DNA of 64,000 nt. Origin: Sphaerisporangium flaviroseum (GTDB taxonomy: Bacteria > Actinomycetota > Actinomycetes > Streptosporangiales > Streptosporangiaceae). Every line of letters starts with the position of its first letter. The first letter of the stretch is position 1. A model generated the notes under the pieces. That model searched no databases. It was not told the origin of the DNA and saw nothing but the letters and a program-made list of their open reading frames with translations. The translations under genes were made by a program, and so were the position numbers. Positions 50,501 to 61,800 of this stretch are shown in pieces. Where the stretch lies: positions 253,246-317,245 of the forward strand of contig NZ_BAAAZR010000043.1 of NCBI RefSeq assembly GCF_039537005.1, written 5' to 3'.

Positions 50501-51033
50501 CGCACCTCGGGCTCAGGCACGCCCTGAGCCTCGACCCAGCGGCACGACGGCATCGGGGCGTCGCCGGCCGTGAACGCCCGGCCGGGTGTCTCGAAGCCGC
50601 GCCGGAGCGCTTCGTGCCCCGCGGCGAGGGCGTTGAGCGCTCCTCTCAAGCGGACCAGGTCGAGCTTGCCGCCGAATCGGTAGCGGGCGCAGACGTGGTA
50701 GAGCGGTGTGCCGGGATCGAGGCTCTCGGCGGCCCACACCCGCTCTTCGGCCGGGGTCGGCTCGCGCGACTCGCGCTCCTTCGGGCGCGGGCCCGTGGCG
50801 AGCGCCGCCACCAGCCTGCCGAACTCGGGATAGTCGTAGAGGATGTCCAGGTCCAGCTCGGTGCCCGTGAGCGTCCGCAAGGCCATGGCGGCCTCGACGG
50901 CGAGAACGGAGTCACCGCCCGAGAGGAAGAAGTCGTCGTCGTCGTGGATCTCGGTGACGCCGAGGCGGTCACGCCAGATGCCGGCCACGGCGTCCCGCAG
51001 GACCTCGCCATGGCCACCGGTCCGCTCAGTCAT
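47506..51033 (-). CDS. NRPS-2: T-C-A-T, predicted valine
   Basis: 1175 aa. Domains in order: T near residues 10-75 (DDDFFLSGGDSVLAVEAAMA), C about 90-510 (HHLVCDG near 215), A about 530-1025 and T about 1080-1150 (DHFLMLGGHSIKALRLL). A-domain cores include YVMSTSGSSGVPKAVVIPHR, FDAATFEIWG, NGYGPTENTTF and FLGRQDDQVKIRGFRVELGE. The hand-read code D-A-F-W-L-G-G-T-F-K is close to published valine codes. The leading T has no A domain, so it needs loading in trans. A Pro/Glu/Ala linker with repeats (PVLPEPVLPEPAS) separates A from the last T. There is no TE or docking partner visible. Start overlaps the carbamoyltransferase stop by 8 nt. Confidence 0.95.
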   Translation of the reverse strand: MTERTGGHGEVLRDAVAGIWRDRLGVTEIHDDDDFFLSGGDSVLAVEAAMALRTLTGTELDLDILYDYPEFGRLVAALATGPRPKERESREPTPAEERVWAAESLDPGTPLYHVCARYRFGGKLDLVRLRGALNALAAGHEALRRGFETPGRAFTAGDAPMPSCRWVEAQGVPEPEVRRLLDDDARTPFDLARPPLLRALVVDRGEEGDLLQLTVHHLVCDGASLSLLESHLQRLYMGEGTGSDGSEPGGPDERAETVPRAVSPQGQDPAAAMEYWRRTLADCPGGLPVPHDLPRRKPAGVSGATQVITFAPESLADLSSLAEAERLSPFMAWVAAHAAGLAAVTGERDLVIIVPVSSRGPEQREEVGLFVDMLPLRFVLPPGTTARVLVRSVRRVVTEALAHGRLPGRTVIEDLWPNGNQPGSASVQTALTYVDASECGLRAGDSWAERELVPTGTAKYDVLWSVTRRADATIAELEYRTDLFSAEAAAELHQRLVSAVGEAFADPDAVLPGLSGPARSAAAAPEVRPYVPVHERVRRQAVARPDAIAIRHRDRELTYRELDERASAVAAGLRAAGLRRGDVVAVAMDRGVDMVTVFLGILYAGCAYLPVDVRQPAERTRSVAEAAARAALVVDGRRAELLADLMPVLWLRALLRQAAPTAPASGPARLTGEDVAYVMSTSGSSGVPKAVVIPHRAITRLVPDANYVTIDPADRVAHLSSPAFDAATFEIWGALAAGATLVVEDQDVVLSPTRLQRFLEQRRITVLWLTATLLNQVVDFAPDALRHLRVLLFGGEKADERRLAKLLSGHPPARVVNGYGPTENTTFSTFHDVTPADLAEGTVPIGRPISGSTAYALDPAGRPVQVGEVGELYVGGDGLAHGYLGAPEMTAAAFVPDPFGSRAGRRLYRTGDQVRVLSGGRFAFLGRQDDQVKIRGFRVELGEIDAALRRLDEVADAVVLAHATDDGTEIVACVTPAGEPAVPLDAPALGALLRRELPEYMVPTRLVVLDRIPVNANGKADRYAALAAAGIMTAPEPAAPPAAAEPAAPEPAVPEPVLPEPVLPEPASGAPAPGRPAAAEGDRGAADAEDEATATVSTVWCEILGLDDARPEDHFLMLGGHSIKALRLLSRLEQEFGVAVELSDFFADPTLDRLIALFRGSVDTNAGRSADARTD

Positions 51034-52813
51034 CGATGTCCCCCTGCGCTCGCGGCCTGCGGATGACCAGCCGGTCGCCGATCGCCAGGGCGTCCAGCGA
51101 CGAGCGTGCGTAGGTCGCCACCGCCTCTTGCGGGGTACGCACGATCGGCTGGCCCCGCAGGTTGAACGATGTGTTCAGCACCATCGGCGTGCCGCAGTCG
51201 TCTCCGAGCCGCCGGATCAGGCTCCAGAACCGCGGCGCGCCGCTTCGCTCGACGACCTGGACGCGGGCCGAACCGTCGACATGGGTGACCGCGGGCAACA
51301 GCTCGCGATACTTCTCCCGTACCTGGGTGGTGAACAGCATGTGCCGGTACAGGCCCTCCTGGCCGGGCTCGATCTCGAAATACTCGTGGGCGTCCTCGGC
51401 GAGCACGGCCGGGGCGAACGGCCGGAACTCCTCGCGCTGCTTCACCACGGCGTTCAGGTGGGCCCGCATGCCGGGTGCGGTCGGATCGGCCAGGATGCTG
51501 CGGTTGCCGAGGGCGCGCGGGCCGAACTCCATCCGCCCCTGGAACCAGGCGACCACCGACCCGCTCCGGATCAGCCCCGACACCTGCTCCAGCAGCCGCT
51601 CGTCCAGCAGCTTCCGCACGTCATGCTCCGGGCCGAGCACGGTCAGTGCCTCCGCCACCTCTTCCGGGCCGAACCCCTCGCCCCAGTACGGCATCGTCAT
51701 GGCGACCGGCGCCGCGGGCACGTGCTGCCTGAGCTGCCACAGGGCGGCGCCCAGCGCCGAGCCGTCGTCGCCGGCGGCGGGTTGGACGAACATCCGGTCG
51801 AAGAGGCCGCTGCGGGCGATCAGCCCGTTGGCGGTGCAGTTGAGCGCCACGCCGCCGGCCATGCACAGGTCACGCGTACCGCCGCTGGCGTCCAGGGCGG
51901 CGCGCAGGACGAACATCAGGCTTTCCTCAAGGCAGTGCTGCAGGGTCGCCGCGACGTCCATGTGCCGCTGCGTCAGCGGGGCGTCGGGATGGCGCGCCGG
52001 GCCGAACAGCTCTTCGAGGCGGCGGAGGGCCCCCCGGTGCGTCTCGCGCTCCACGGGAGTCCGGTCGCGGGCCAGCAGCGGGACCACCAGCCGCCCGCCG
52101 GCGTACCGTCCTGCCAGTTCGCCGGCCGCGTCGGCGTAGCGCGAGGGGTCGCCGTACGGTGCCAGGCCCATCACCTTGTACTCGTCCATTCCGGGCAGGA
52201 AGCCGAGGTACAGGGTGACGACGCTGTACAGGATGCCGAGGGACGCCGTGATCGGATACGTGCGCAGGACCCGCAGCCGCCCTTCCCGGCCGGACATCAC
52301 GGAGATCGACTCGGTCTCGCCCATGCCGTCGGCCACCAGCACCATGGCGTCCTGGAAGCCGCTCAGGTAGTAGGCGCTCGCGGCGTGCGCCAGATGGTGC
52401 CGGACACGCACCAGCTTGCGGCCCCAGTCGTGCTCCGGGTACCGGGCCCCGAGCACGTCGAGCTGCACCTGCTCGCTGTAGACCTCCTGGTACCAGCGCC
52501 GCGTGAGGTCGTCGCGATCGAAGACCGGGGATGGCTCGTAGCGGAATCCGTGCGCGACGAAGTCCACGTCCTCCAGGGTCACACCCGCCATGCGCAGGCA
52601 GGCGTCGATGGCGTCAGCCGGGAACGCTCCGGTGCCCTTGTCGCCGTCGTGCCTCTCCTGCGCCGAGGCGGCGAGCACCCCTTCCTCGCCGACGAGGGCC
52701 GCGGCCGAATCCAGCCCCTGGACCAGTCGCCGCTCACGCCGGTCGAGGCCGGGCAGCAGGTCCTTCTTGAGGGACATCGAGCGATCAAGCCCGCTTATAC
52801 CGAGCACCAGCAT
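51026..52813 (-). CDS. NodU/CmcH-type carbamoyltransferase
   Basis: 595 aa from ATG 52813, where relatives usually start (MLVLGISGLDRSMS); GTG 52822 is an in-frame alternative that would overlap the NRPS-1 stop. The YrdC/Kae1-like N-terminal part has LVRVRHHLAHAASAYYLSGF with the metal-binding His pair, VLVADGMGETESISVM and DEYKVMGLAPYGDPSRYADA. The C-terminal part has VAWFQGRMEFGPRALGNRSI and TPMVLNTSFNLRGQPIVRTP. The family transfers carbamoyl from carbamoyl phosphate through carbamoyl-adenylate to a hydroxyl, as in CmcH, NovN and TobZ. In this cluster the acceptor could be the hydroxyl of the predicted Thr residue or another alcohol. Confidence 0.93.
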   Translation of the reverse strand: MLVLGISGLDRSMSLKKDLLPGLDRRERRLVQGLDSAAALVGEEGVLAASAQERHDGDKGTGAFPADAIDACLRMAGVTLEDVDFVAHGFRYEPSPVFDRDDLTRRWYQEVYSEQVQLDVLGARYPEHDWGRKLVRVRHHLAHAASAYYLSGFQDAMVLVADGMGETESISVMSGREGRLRVLRTYPITASLGILYSVVTLYLGFLPGMDEYKVMGLAPYGDPSRYADAAGELAGRYAGGRLVVPLLARDRTPVERETHRGALRRLEELFGPARHPDAPLTQRHMDVAATLQHCLEESLMFVLRAALDASGGTRDLCMAGGVALNCTANGLIARSGLFDRMFVQPAAGDDGSALGAALWQLRQHVPAAPVAMTMPYWGEGFGPEEVAEALTVLGPEHDVRKLLDERLLEQVSGLIRSGSVVAWFQGRMEFGPRALGNRSILADPTAPGMRAHLNAVVKQREEFRPFAPAVLAEDAHEYFEIEPGQEGLYRHMLFTTQVREKYRELLPAVTHVDGSARVQVVERSGAPRFWSLIRRLGDDCGTPMVLNTSFNLRGQPIVRTPQEAVATYARSSLDALAIGDRLVIRRPRAQGDIDD

Positions 52814-52814
52814 G

Positions 52815-55800
52815 TCAATCACCCGTCCGCTCAGCCGAGCCGCGCAGGACGTCGGCGACGGCCGTCACCGAGGGTTCCCGCAACAGCTCGAAGTGGTCGC
52901 CGTCAATGTGTGTGACCTCGAGCGCACCGGTCAGCGTCCGCCATCCGGCGACCGTCGCGCGCCGGGACGCCTCGTCGTCCGCTCGGGCGAGAAGGAGGTC
53001 GGCGGAGCCGCCGAAGTGCGACGGGCGGTGTACGGCGAGGCCCATCAGCATGTGCTGCCAGTACGCCATGAGGCCGGAGATGGTGGCGCCGTCCAGTCCC
53101 GCCAGGGTGGCCTGGTCGACGCCGAGCGTGGCCAGCAGGTCACGGAACCCCGGTTCGGCCATCGCGGCCTCGACGGCGTCCGGCGACCGCCGCGCGACGT
53201 CGGCGCGCAGCGCGTCCAACGCGGCGACCTCCGCGGGGTCGGCCGCCTCACGGTGGGGGTGGGCGTCGATGAGGACGAGGCGGTGGACCTTCACGCTGTG
53301 CCGCTCCAGCCGTACGGCAAGCTCATGGGCGATGACGCCCCCGGCCGACCAGCCGGCGACCACCGGCCGGCGGTCTCCGAGCAACGGCGCCAGTTCCCGT
53401 GCGTACCGCTCGGCCATCTCACCGAGATCCGCGGTACCGCCGCTCTCCAGCAGGTCGCCCTGGACGCCCAGCACCTCGAACGCGGAGCCGACCCGGCCGG
53501 TGAGGTCCAGGTAGCAGAAGAGCGTGCCACCGACGGGATGCACCAGCACCAAGGGCTGGAGCCCCGGCGTGCCGCCCAGCGTCACCACGCGATCACCGCC
53601 GGCCGGGCGCGAGCGCCCGTCATGGCCGTCGAGGTACGCGGCGAGGCCCGCCACCGTCGGGGTGGTGGAGAGCCGGGTCAGCGGCACCGCGGTGCCGAGC
53701 GCTGCCCTGATCTTGAGGACCAGCCGGACGGCGAGGAGGGAATGCCCGCCGAGGTCGGCGAAGTCGTCGTGGCGGCCGACCCGGTCGACGCCCAGGACCT
53801 GGCGCCAGATCTGTGCCAGCCGTTCCTCCAGACCCGGCAGCGGCGGGACGAACTCCGCCAGGGCGGGGCGCCGGGGTTGCGGGGCGGGCAGCGCGGCACG
53901 GTCGACCTTGGCGCGCGGGGTCAGCGGCAGCGCGTCCAGCAGGACGAACCACCGCGGCACCATGTACCGGGGCAGCCGCGTCGCCAGCCACGCCCGCAAC
54001 GCACCCGCCGACACCTCCCCACCGTCGGACCCGCCATCGGCCGTGCGGTCGGACGTCGGGCCGGGTGTGCGGTCGGGCACCGCGTACGCCACCAGATCGA
54101 CATGCGCCGACCCGCTCTCACGGGCGACCACGGCACATTCCCGCACCAGCGGATGAGCCCGCAACGCGGCCTCGATCTCACCCAACTCCACCCGGTAGCC
54201 GCGGACCTTCACCATGTGGTCGACGCGGCCGAGGAACTCCACCTGGCCGTCGACCGACCACATGCCGCGGTCCCCGGTCCGGTACAGGCGCATGCCAGGT
54301 CGCGTCGGGTGGGGAAGGAACCGCTCGGCGGTCATGGCAGGGCCGTTGAGGTAGCCACGTGCCAGGCACGGGCCGGCCACGTACAGCTCGCCGGGTGTGC
54401 CGACCGGGACCGGACGGCCGGTGTCGTCGAGCACCCACACCTGGGTGTTGGCCAGTGGGGTCCCCAGCGGCAGTGGGCCGGCGGGGAGCGTGGCCCGGGT
54501 GTAGGCGCCGCAGACGGAGAAGGTGGTCGTCTCGGTCGGGCCCCAGCAGTTGACCAGCTCCAGGTCCGGGCAGCGCTCCAGGATACGGGCCGCGTGGCCG
54601 GGTGGGACGGTCTCGCTGCCGGTCAGGAAGCGCCGCAGGCGGTCGAACAGCCGGGGTTCGTGCTCGACCAGCAGCGCGAACAGTGAGGCGGTCGCGTGCA
54701 GCACGGTGATCTGGTGCTCGTCGACCCACGCGGCGAGGTCGCGGGGCGTGTAGTCCACGGCCGGCGCCATCACGAGCCGCGCCCCCGCCACCAGCGGCGC
54801 CCAGATCTCCCAGGTCGCGACGTCGAACGAGATCGTCGCGATCTGCAGAACCCTGTCGTCGTCGCGCAGTGCCAGGACGCCGCCGCCGTACAGCAACTCG
54901 GTGACGTTACGGTGCGACGTCACCACACCCTTGGGGCGACCGGTGGAACCCGACGTGAAGATGACATAACAGCCGTTGTCGGGCCGCAGGACATTCGGGA
55001 GGTTCGCCTCGTCGTCCGGTGGCTCGACGGCGTCCAGATCGACGATCCGCCAGGGCCCGCCGGGCACACGGCCGGTGGTGGCGCCCGCCGCCACCACCAG
55101 ATCGGCGCCGACGTCGCCCAGCATGAGCCGCAGCCGCTCGGCAGGGAGATCGGCGTCCAGCGGTACGTACACGCCGCCGGCCTTGAGGATGGCCAGCAAC
55201 GCGACGACCATCTCGGCCGAACGCTCGACGCACGTCCCCACGCACACATCCGGGCCGACACCGGCGTCACGCAGGTAACGCGCCAGACGGTTCGCGCGAG
55301 CGTTCAACTCCGCATAGGACAGGGATCGGCCGCCCGCCACGACCGCCACCGCGTCCGGACTCGCCGCCGCCCGCGCCTCCACCAACCGCGGCACCGAATC
55401 CGAGGGCACCTCGGCCGCGGTGTCGTTCCACGAGGCCAGCAAGCCGAGCTCGGCCTCGCCCAGCAGCGACACGTCCCGGTACGGCGCCTCGGGGTCGGCG
55501 GCCATCGCCTCCAGGGCGCGCAGGTGGTAGTCGCGCAGCACGGTGATCTGGTCCTCGGCCAGCTCTCTGGTGTCGTAGTCCAGGTCCAGGGACAGCACGT
55601 TCCCCGGCTCGCGGATGGCGGCGACGACCAGCGGGAAGTTGGTCGAGGCCACGCCGGGCAGGTCGGCGCCGGGGCCGGTGGGGGCGAGCGCGCCCTCTTC
55701 GGCCAGCCGCCCGAACTGGTGGAAGTGGTTGTAGACGAAGTTGACGTCGAAGAGTGCGGCGCCGCCGAGTTTCCGCCGCATCGCCGACAGCGGATAGCGG

Positions 55801-58800
55801 CGGTGTGGCAGCAGGTCATGCTCGGCCTCGAACACCGCCCGCACCAGGTCCTCCCAGGTGCCGTCGGGCAGCCGGAGCCGGAACGGCACCGTGTTGAGGA
55901 ACAGGCCGCGGACGTCCGCGCCGTCGGCCTCCTCCGGACGGCCGTTGGCGGTCAGCCCCATCAGCACGTCCGAACTTCCGGTGACCAGGCTGAGCACCCG
56001 CAGATGCGCCGCCAGCATCACCGACTTGAACGGCACCCCGCAGCGCTTGGCGAACCGGTCCAGCCTGCGCAGCAGATCCTTCGGGAGCACGGTCGTCAGG
56101 GAGCCGTGCCGCTGGCTCTCGTCGCGGTAGTGCCGCTCGCCCGCGACGCCGTCGCCGATCCGCGGGGCGGTGGTGTCGCCGCGCCGGCGTGGCAGTCGGC
56201 CATCCGGCGGCTCTGCCAGCCACTCAAGCCAGAACCGCTCGGTGCTCTCTGACCGCGACGCCGCACGCTCGGCGGCGATGAAGTCGCGGTAGAGCGACCG
56301 TACCGGGCTGGACGGCGGATCCCCGCCGTCCAGCAGCGACCGGTACAGGTCGTTGATCTCCGCGACCGTGGAGGCCAGGCTCCAGCCGTCGAGGATGGCG
56401 TGGTGCAGGGTCACCGTCCACTGGAAGGCGTCGTCGCCGACGATGTGCACCGCCATCCGGAGCAGCGGCGCGACCGACAGGTCGAAGGGGTGCCGGTGCT
56501 CGGCCCGCATATGGTCGGTCAGCACCGCGCGCTGTTCTGCCCGATCCATTCCGCGCAGGTCCATGACCACGAACGGGACCTCGGCGGCGGGGTGCACGAG
56601 CTGCACGGGTTCGCTGTAGCCGGTGAGGTCGAACGAGGTGCGCAGGATCGGGTGCCGGTCCACGACGCGGGCCACCGCCTCCTGGAACCGTTCCGCGTCG
56701 AAGGATCCGGCGATCAGGAGGCTTTCGACGTTGTGGTAGGGGCGCCGATGGGGGTCGAGCTCCATCTCGTAGACCATGCCGACCTGCAGCTCGGCCATCG
56801 GGTAGGCGTCCACCAGACCGTCCGGAAGCCGCCTCCGGTCCTCGGTCCCGAGCAGCGAGAACGGCTCCCCGCCGTCCCGCTCGACCACCTCATCGGCGCC
56901 GCCACCGGCGACATGGGCCAGTTCGGCCGGCGTGGGATGGGTGAACAGATCGTGGAGGTCGAACCCGAGCCCCATGTCGCGGGCCTGACCCAGCACCTGG
57001 ATGCTGCGGATCGAATCGCCACCGAGGTGGAAGAAGTTGTCGTGGCGACCGACCCGGTCCACCTCGAGGACCCGGCGCCAGATCCCGGCCAGGGCCTCTT
57101 CGGGCCCGGCGAGCGGGGGAACGTACTCCTGGGCCAGTTCGGGCCGGGCTCCTGAGGGCTCCGGGAGGGCGGGCCGGTCGACCTTGCCCTGGGCCGTCAG
57201 CGGGAGGGCGTCCAGGAGCACGAACCACCGCGGCGCCATGTAGTCGGGCAACCGGCCGGCAAGCCATGCGCGCAGGACATCGGCCGACACGGCCTGGCCG
57301 TCGCCGGAGTCCTTACCGCCGGGCACCACATAGGCCACGAGATCGGCCTGCTCACCCACGCTCTCGCGCAGGATGACGACGGCTTCCAGTACCGCGGGAT
57401 GCGACCCGAGCGCGGCCTCGACCTCGCCGGTCTCGATCCGGTGCCCGCGGATCTTGACCTGGGCGTCGGCGCGGCCCAGGTACTCAAGGTCGCCCTCGGC
57501 GGTCCACCGCGCGATGTCGCCGCTGCGGTACAACCGCCCGCCCGGCCGGCCGCCCAGATGATCGGGCACGAACCGCTCCGCGGTCAGCGCGGCACGCCCG
57601 GCGTACCCGCGGGTGACGCCGGCGCCGGCGACGTGGATCTCCCCGGCCACCCCGATCGGGCATGGCCGGCCGTGCCCGTCCAGCACGTGGACGCGCAGGT
57701 CGGGCAGCGGGCGGCCGATGCGGCTCGCCGGGCCGCGAAGATGCCGTTCGTCCAGCTCCAGGTACGTCACGTGCACCGTCGTCTCGGTGATCCCGTACAT
57801 GTTCACCAGCACCGGGCCGCGGAAGCCGTGGCGGCCGGCCCAGCGGCGCACGGACGGCTGATGCAGCGCCTCGCCGCCGAAGACCACCGCTCGCAGCGCC
57901 AGCGGCTCCCGCCGGCGTTCGTCGACGGTCTCGAACTGGCGGAACGCCGAGGGGGTCTGGCTCAGCACCGTCACCCGCTCATGGCGCACCAGCTCGTAGA
58001 ACGCCTCGGTGTCCCGGGTCACCGCATGCGGCACCACGACCAGACGTCCGCCCGTGCCCAGCGCTCCCCACATCTCCCACACCGAGAAGTCGAAGGCGAA
58101 ACTGTGGAACAGGGTCCACACATCCGCCGGTCCGGCGTCCAGCCCGGCGGCGGCCGTGGCCTCGAACAGCCGGGTCACGTTCCGATGCGTCACCAACGTC
58201 CCCTTGGGACGCCCCGTCGACCCCGACGTGAAGATCACATAACACCCGTGATCAGGGCTCACCCGATCAGGTGCCGGCCCGGTCTCCTGGTCCGCCTCCG
58301 GCGGCTCCCCGTCGGCCACGTCGATGATCCGCCACGTCCCATCCGGAACGCGGCCGGCCACATCACCGGCGGTCAGCACCAGTGGCGCGTTCAGCTCGGC
58401 CACCATGAACCGCAGCCGCTCGGCCGGGAACGCGGGGTCCAGCGGGACGTAGACGCCCCCGGCCTTCAGCACCGCGAGCGCGGCCACCACCATCCCCGCC
58501 GAACGCTCGGCACACACCCCCACGCAGACCTCGGGGCCGACCCCCAGAGCCCGCAGGCGACGGGCCAGCCGATCGGCGCGCGCGTTCAGCTCCCCGTAGG
58601 AGACCGTCTCGTCACCGCACACGAGGGCCACCGCGTCCGGCGTCGCCACGCCCCAGCGAGCCACCCGTTCGTGAACCGGCTCGACCTCGAACTCGACGGC
58701 ACCGCCCGCCCACGACGTCAGCAACCCGTGCTCGGTCTCGCCCAGCAGGGAGACCATGTGGTTCGCCGCCTCGGGATCGGCGACCATCGCCTCCAGAACG

Positions 58801-61800
58801 CGCAGGTGGTAGTCGCGCAGTGCCACGGCCTGGTCCTCGGTCAGTTCCCTGGCGTCGTACTCCAGATCCAGGCGCAGCCCTTCGACACCCGTCTCGCGGC
58901 TGACCGTGACCAGCAGGGGGAAGTGCGTCCGTCCCATGCCGGGCATGTCCGCGCCGGGATCGGCGGGTACGAGCGCGCCGTCCTCGGTCAGCTTGGCGAA
59001 CTGGTGGAAGTGGTTGTAGACGAAGCCGGCCTCGAACAGCGGCCCACCGAGTGCCCGTTGCATCGCCGGCATCGGGTACCGGCGGTGCGGCAGCATCTCG
59101 CGCTCGGCGTCGAACACCGCCCGCGCCAGGTTCCGCCAGCTTCCTTCGGGGAGCCGCAGCCGGAACGGCAGCGTGTTGAGGAACAGACCGCACACGTCGG
59201 CGGCGCCGGCCTCCTCCAGACGGCCGTTCGACGACAGTCCCGTGACCACGTCGGAGCCGCCGGTGACCAGGCTCATCACCCGTAGGTGCGCTGCCAGCAT
59301 CACCGTCTTGAACGGCACCCCGGAGCGCCTGGCGAACTCCTCCAGGCGGGTCAGCAGGTCCTGGGAGAGGACGGTCGTCAGGGCGCCGTGTCCCTCGCTC
59401 TCGTCTCGCTCGTGCCGTTCGCCCGGGACGGCCTCGCCGATTCCCAGGGAGGGGACGCCGGCGGGCCGGCGTGGCAGCCGGCCGTCGGGCCGGTCGGCCA
59501 GCCGTTCGAGCCAGAACCGCTGACTGTCCTCGGAGTGCAGCGCCGCGCGCTCGGCGGCGATGAAGTCACGGTAGAGCGACCGCAGCGGGGCCGGGCGTGG
59601 ATCCTCACCGGCCGACAGCAGACGGTAGATGGCGGTGATCTCGGAGAGGACCGTGGCCAGGCTCCAGCCGTCGAGGATGGCGTGATGCTCGGTCACCGTC
59701 CACTGGAAGGCGTCGTCGACGATGTGCACCGCCATCCGGCACAACGGCGCGACCGCCAGGTCGAACGTGTTCCGGTGCTCACGCCGCACGTACTCGGCGA
59801 GCGCCGCCTGCCGCTCGTGGGCGTCGGCGCCACGCAGGTCCATGACCGTGAGCGGGATCTCCCCAGAGGGGTGCACCAGTTGCATCGGCCGGCTGTAGCC
59901 GCTCAGGTCGAAGGAGGTGCGCAGGATCGGGTGCCGTTCGACGACGCGGGCCACCGCGTCCCGGAACCGCTGCTCATCGAACGGCCCCGCGACCCGCAGG
60001 CCGTCCACGTGATGGTAGGGACGGCGCTCGGGGTCGAGCTCCATCTCGTAGACCATGCCGACCTGGAGCTCGGCCATCGGGTAGGCGTCCTCCAGGCCCT
60101 CGGGCAACCGTTCCCGGTCCTCGGCGGACAGCAGCGAGAACGGCTCGCTCGCCCACGTCGTCGGAACCGTCTCGCGTGTGCCCCCGGTGCCGGTGTCCGC
60201 CGCGATGGCCAGCCCGGCCAGTGTCGGGTCATCGAACAGGTCTTGCAGGGCGAAGTCGAGCCCGGCGTCACGGGCCTGGCCGAGTACCTGGATGCTGCGG
60301 ATGGAGTCGCCGCCGAGGTCGAAGAAGTTGTCGTGGCGGCCGACCCTCCGCACGCCAAGGACCCGGGACCAGATGTCCGCCAGCAGTTCCTCCACCCCCG
60401 GCAGCGGGGCGACGAACTCTCCGGCCAGTGCCGGTCGGTCGCCTGACGGGGCCGGCAGGGCGCGCCGGTCGAGTTTTCCTTGGGTGGTGAGTGGGAGGGT
60501 GTGGAGGGTTTCGATCCATCGGGGGAGCATGTATTTGGGGAGTCGTTGCGCGAGCCAGGTGCGCAGTTCGGTGGTGGGGATGGGGTTTGCTTGGTAGACG
60601 ATGTAGGCGGCGAGTTGGTGGGTTGCGTTGTGGCCTGCGGGGTGGGTGGTGATGGCGGCGGCGGTGATGGCGGGGTGGGTGCGTAGGGCTGTTTCGATCT
60701 CTTGGGGTTCGATGCGCTGGCCGAGGATTTTGATCTGGTGGTCGTTGCGGCCGAGGAATTCGATGAGTCCGCCGGTGGTGTAGCGGCCGAGGTCTCCGGT
60801 GCGGTAGAGGCGGCTGCCGGGTGGTCCCCAGGGGTTGGGGATGAAGGTGGCGGCGGTGGTGGCGGGTCGGTTGAGGTAGCCGCGTCCGACTCCTTGACCA
60901 CCGATGTGGATCTCGCCGACGCTGCCGACGGGGGTCGGCCGTTGGTGGTCGTCGAGGATGTGGATCTGGGTGTTGCCGTAGGGGCGGCCGATGACCGGGG
61001 TGGGGTGGTCGGTGACGTCGACCGCTGTGGCGTCGACGGTGGTCTCGGTCGGCCCGTAGGTGTTGAACGACATGGTCGCGGGGTGAGCTCGCAGCACATC
61101 CCACAGGTCGCTCGGGCAGGCCTCCCCGCCCAGGCTCAGAAGGCGAGGCGCGTGGGGCGCGTCGAGCAGGCCTGCGTCCACCAGTAACCGGATCTGCGCG
61201 GTGGTCGCCTGGACGACGTCCGCGGCCTGGTCGGCGTGGTGGGCGCGCTGGACCAGGTACTGGGGGTCTTGCCGTTGCTCGGTGGTCAGGACCAGCAGGG
61301 TGTGCCCGTCCAGGAGCGGGAGGATCTGCTCCAGGAAGAAGTCGGAGATGTAGGCGGAGGTGCCCAGGGCGACGCGGGCGTTGGTGGTGATGTTGGCCGA
61401 TCGCATGCGGGGGAGCAGGAGTGCGAGGGCGTAGTTGGTGAGGTTGCCGTGCTGGACCATCACGCCCTTGGGGCGGCCGGTGGTGCCGGAGGTGTACATG
61501 ACATACGCCAGGTCCTCTGCTCCGGCGACCGGAAGGGCGATCGGCTCGAACGGCGATTCCTCCGCGGTGACATCGAGGAGGGGACATCCGCTGGGTAGGT
61601 CGTCGTCTGGACTGTCGCTGATGAGCAGGGTGGGGTGGGCGTCGTCCACCATGGTCTGCAGGCGTGCCGGTGGGAGGTCGGGGTCCAGGGTCAGGAAGGC
61701 GGCTCCTGCTTTCCAGGTGGCCCATACCGCGATCAGTGCGGTGGCTCCTGGGCGCAGGCGGATGCCGACGATGTCGCCTCGCCGCACCCCCTGATCGGCC

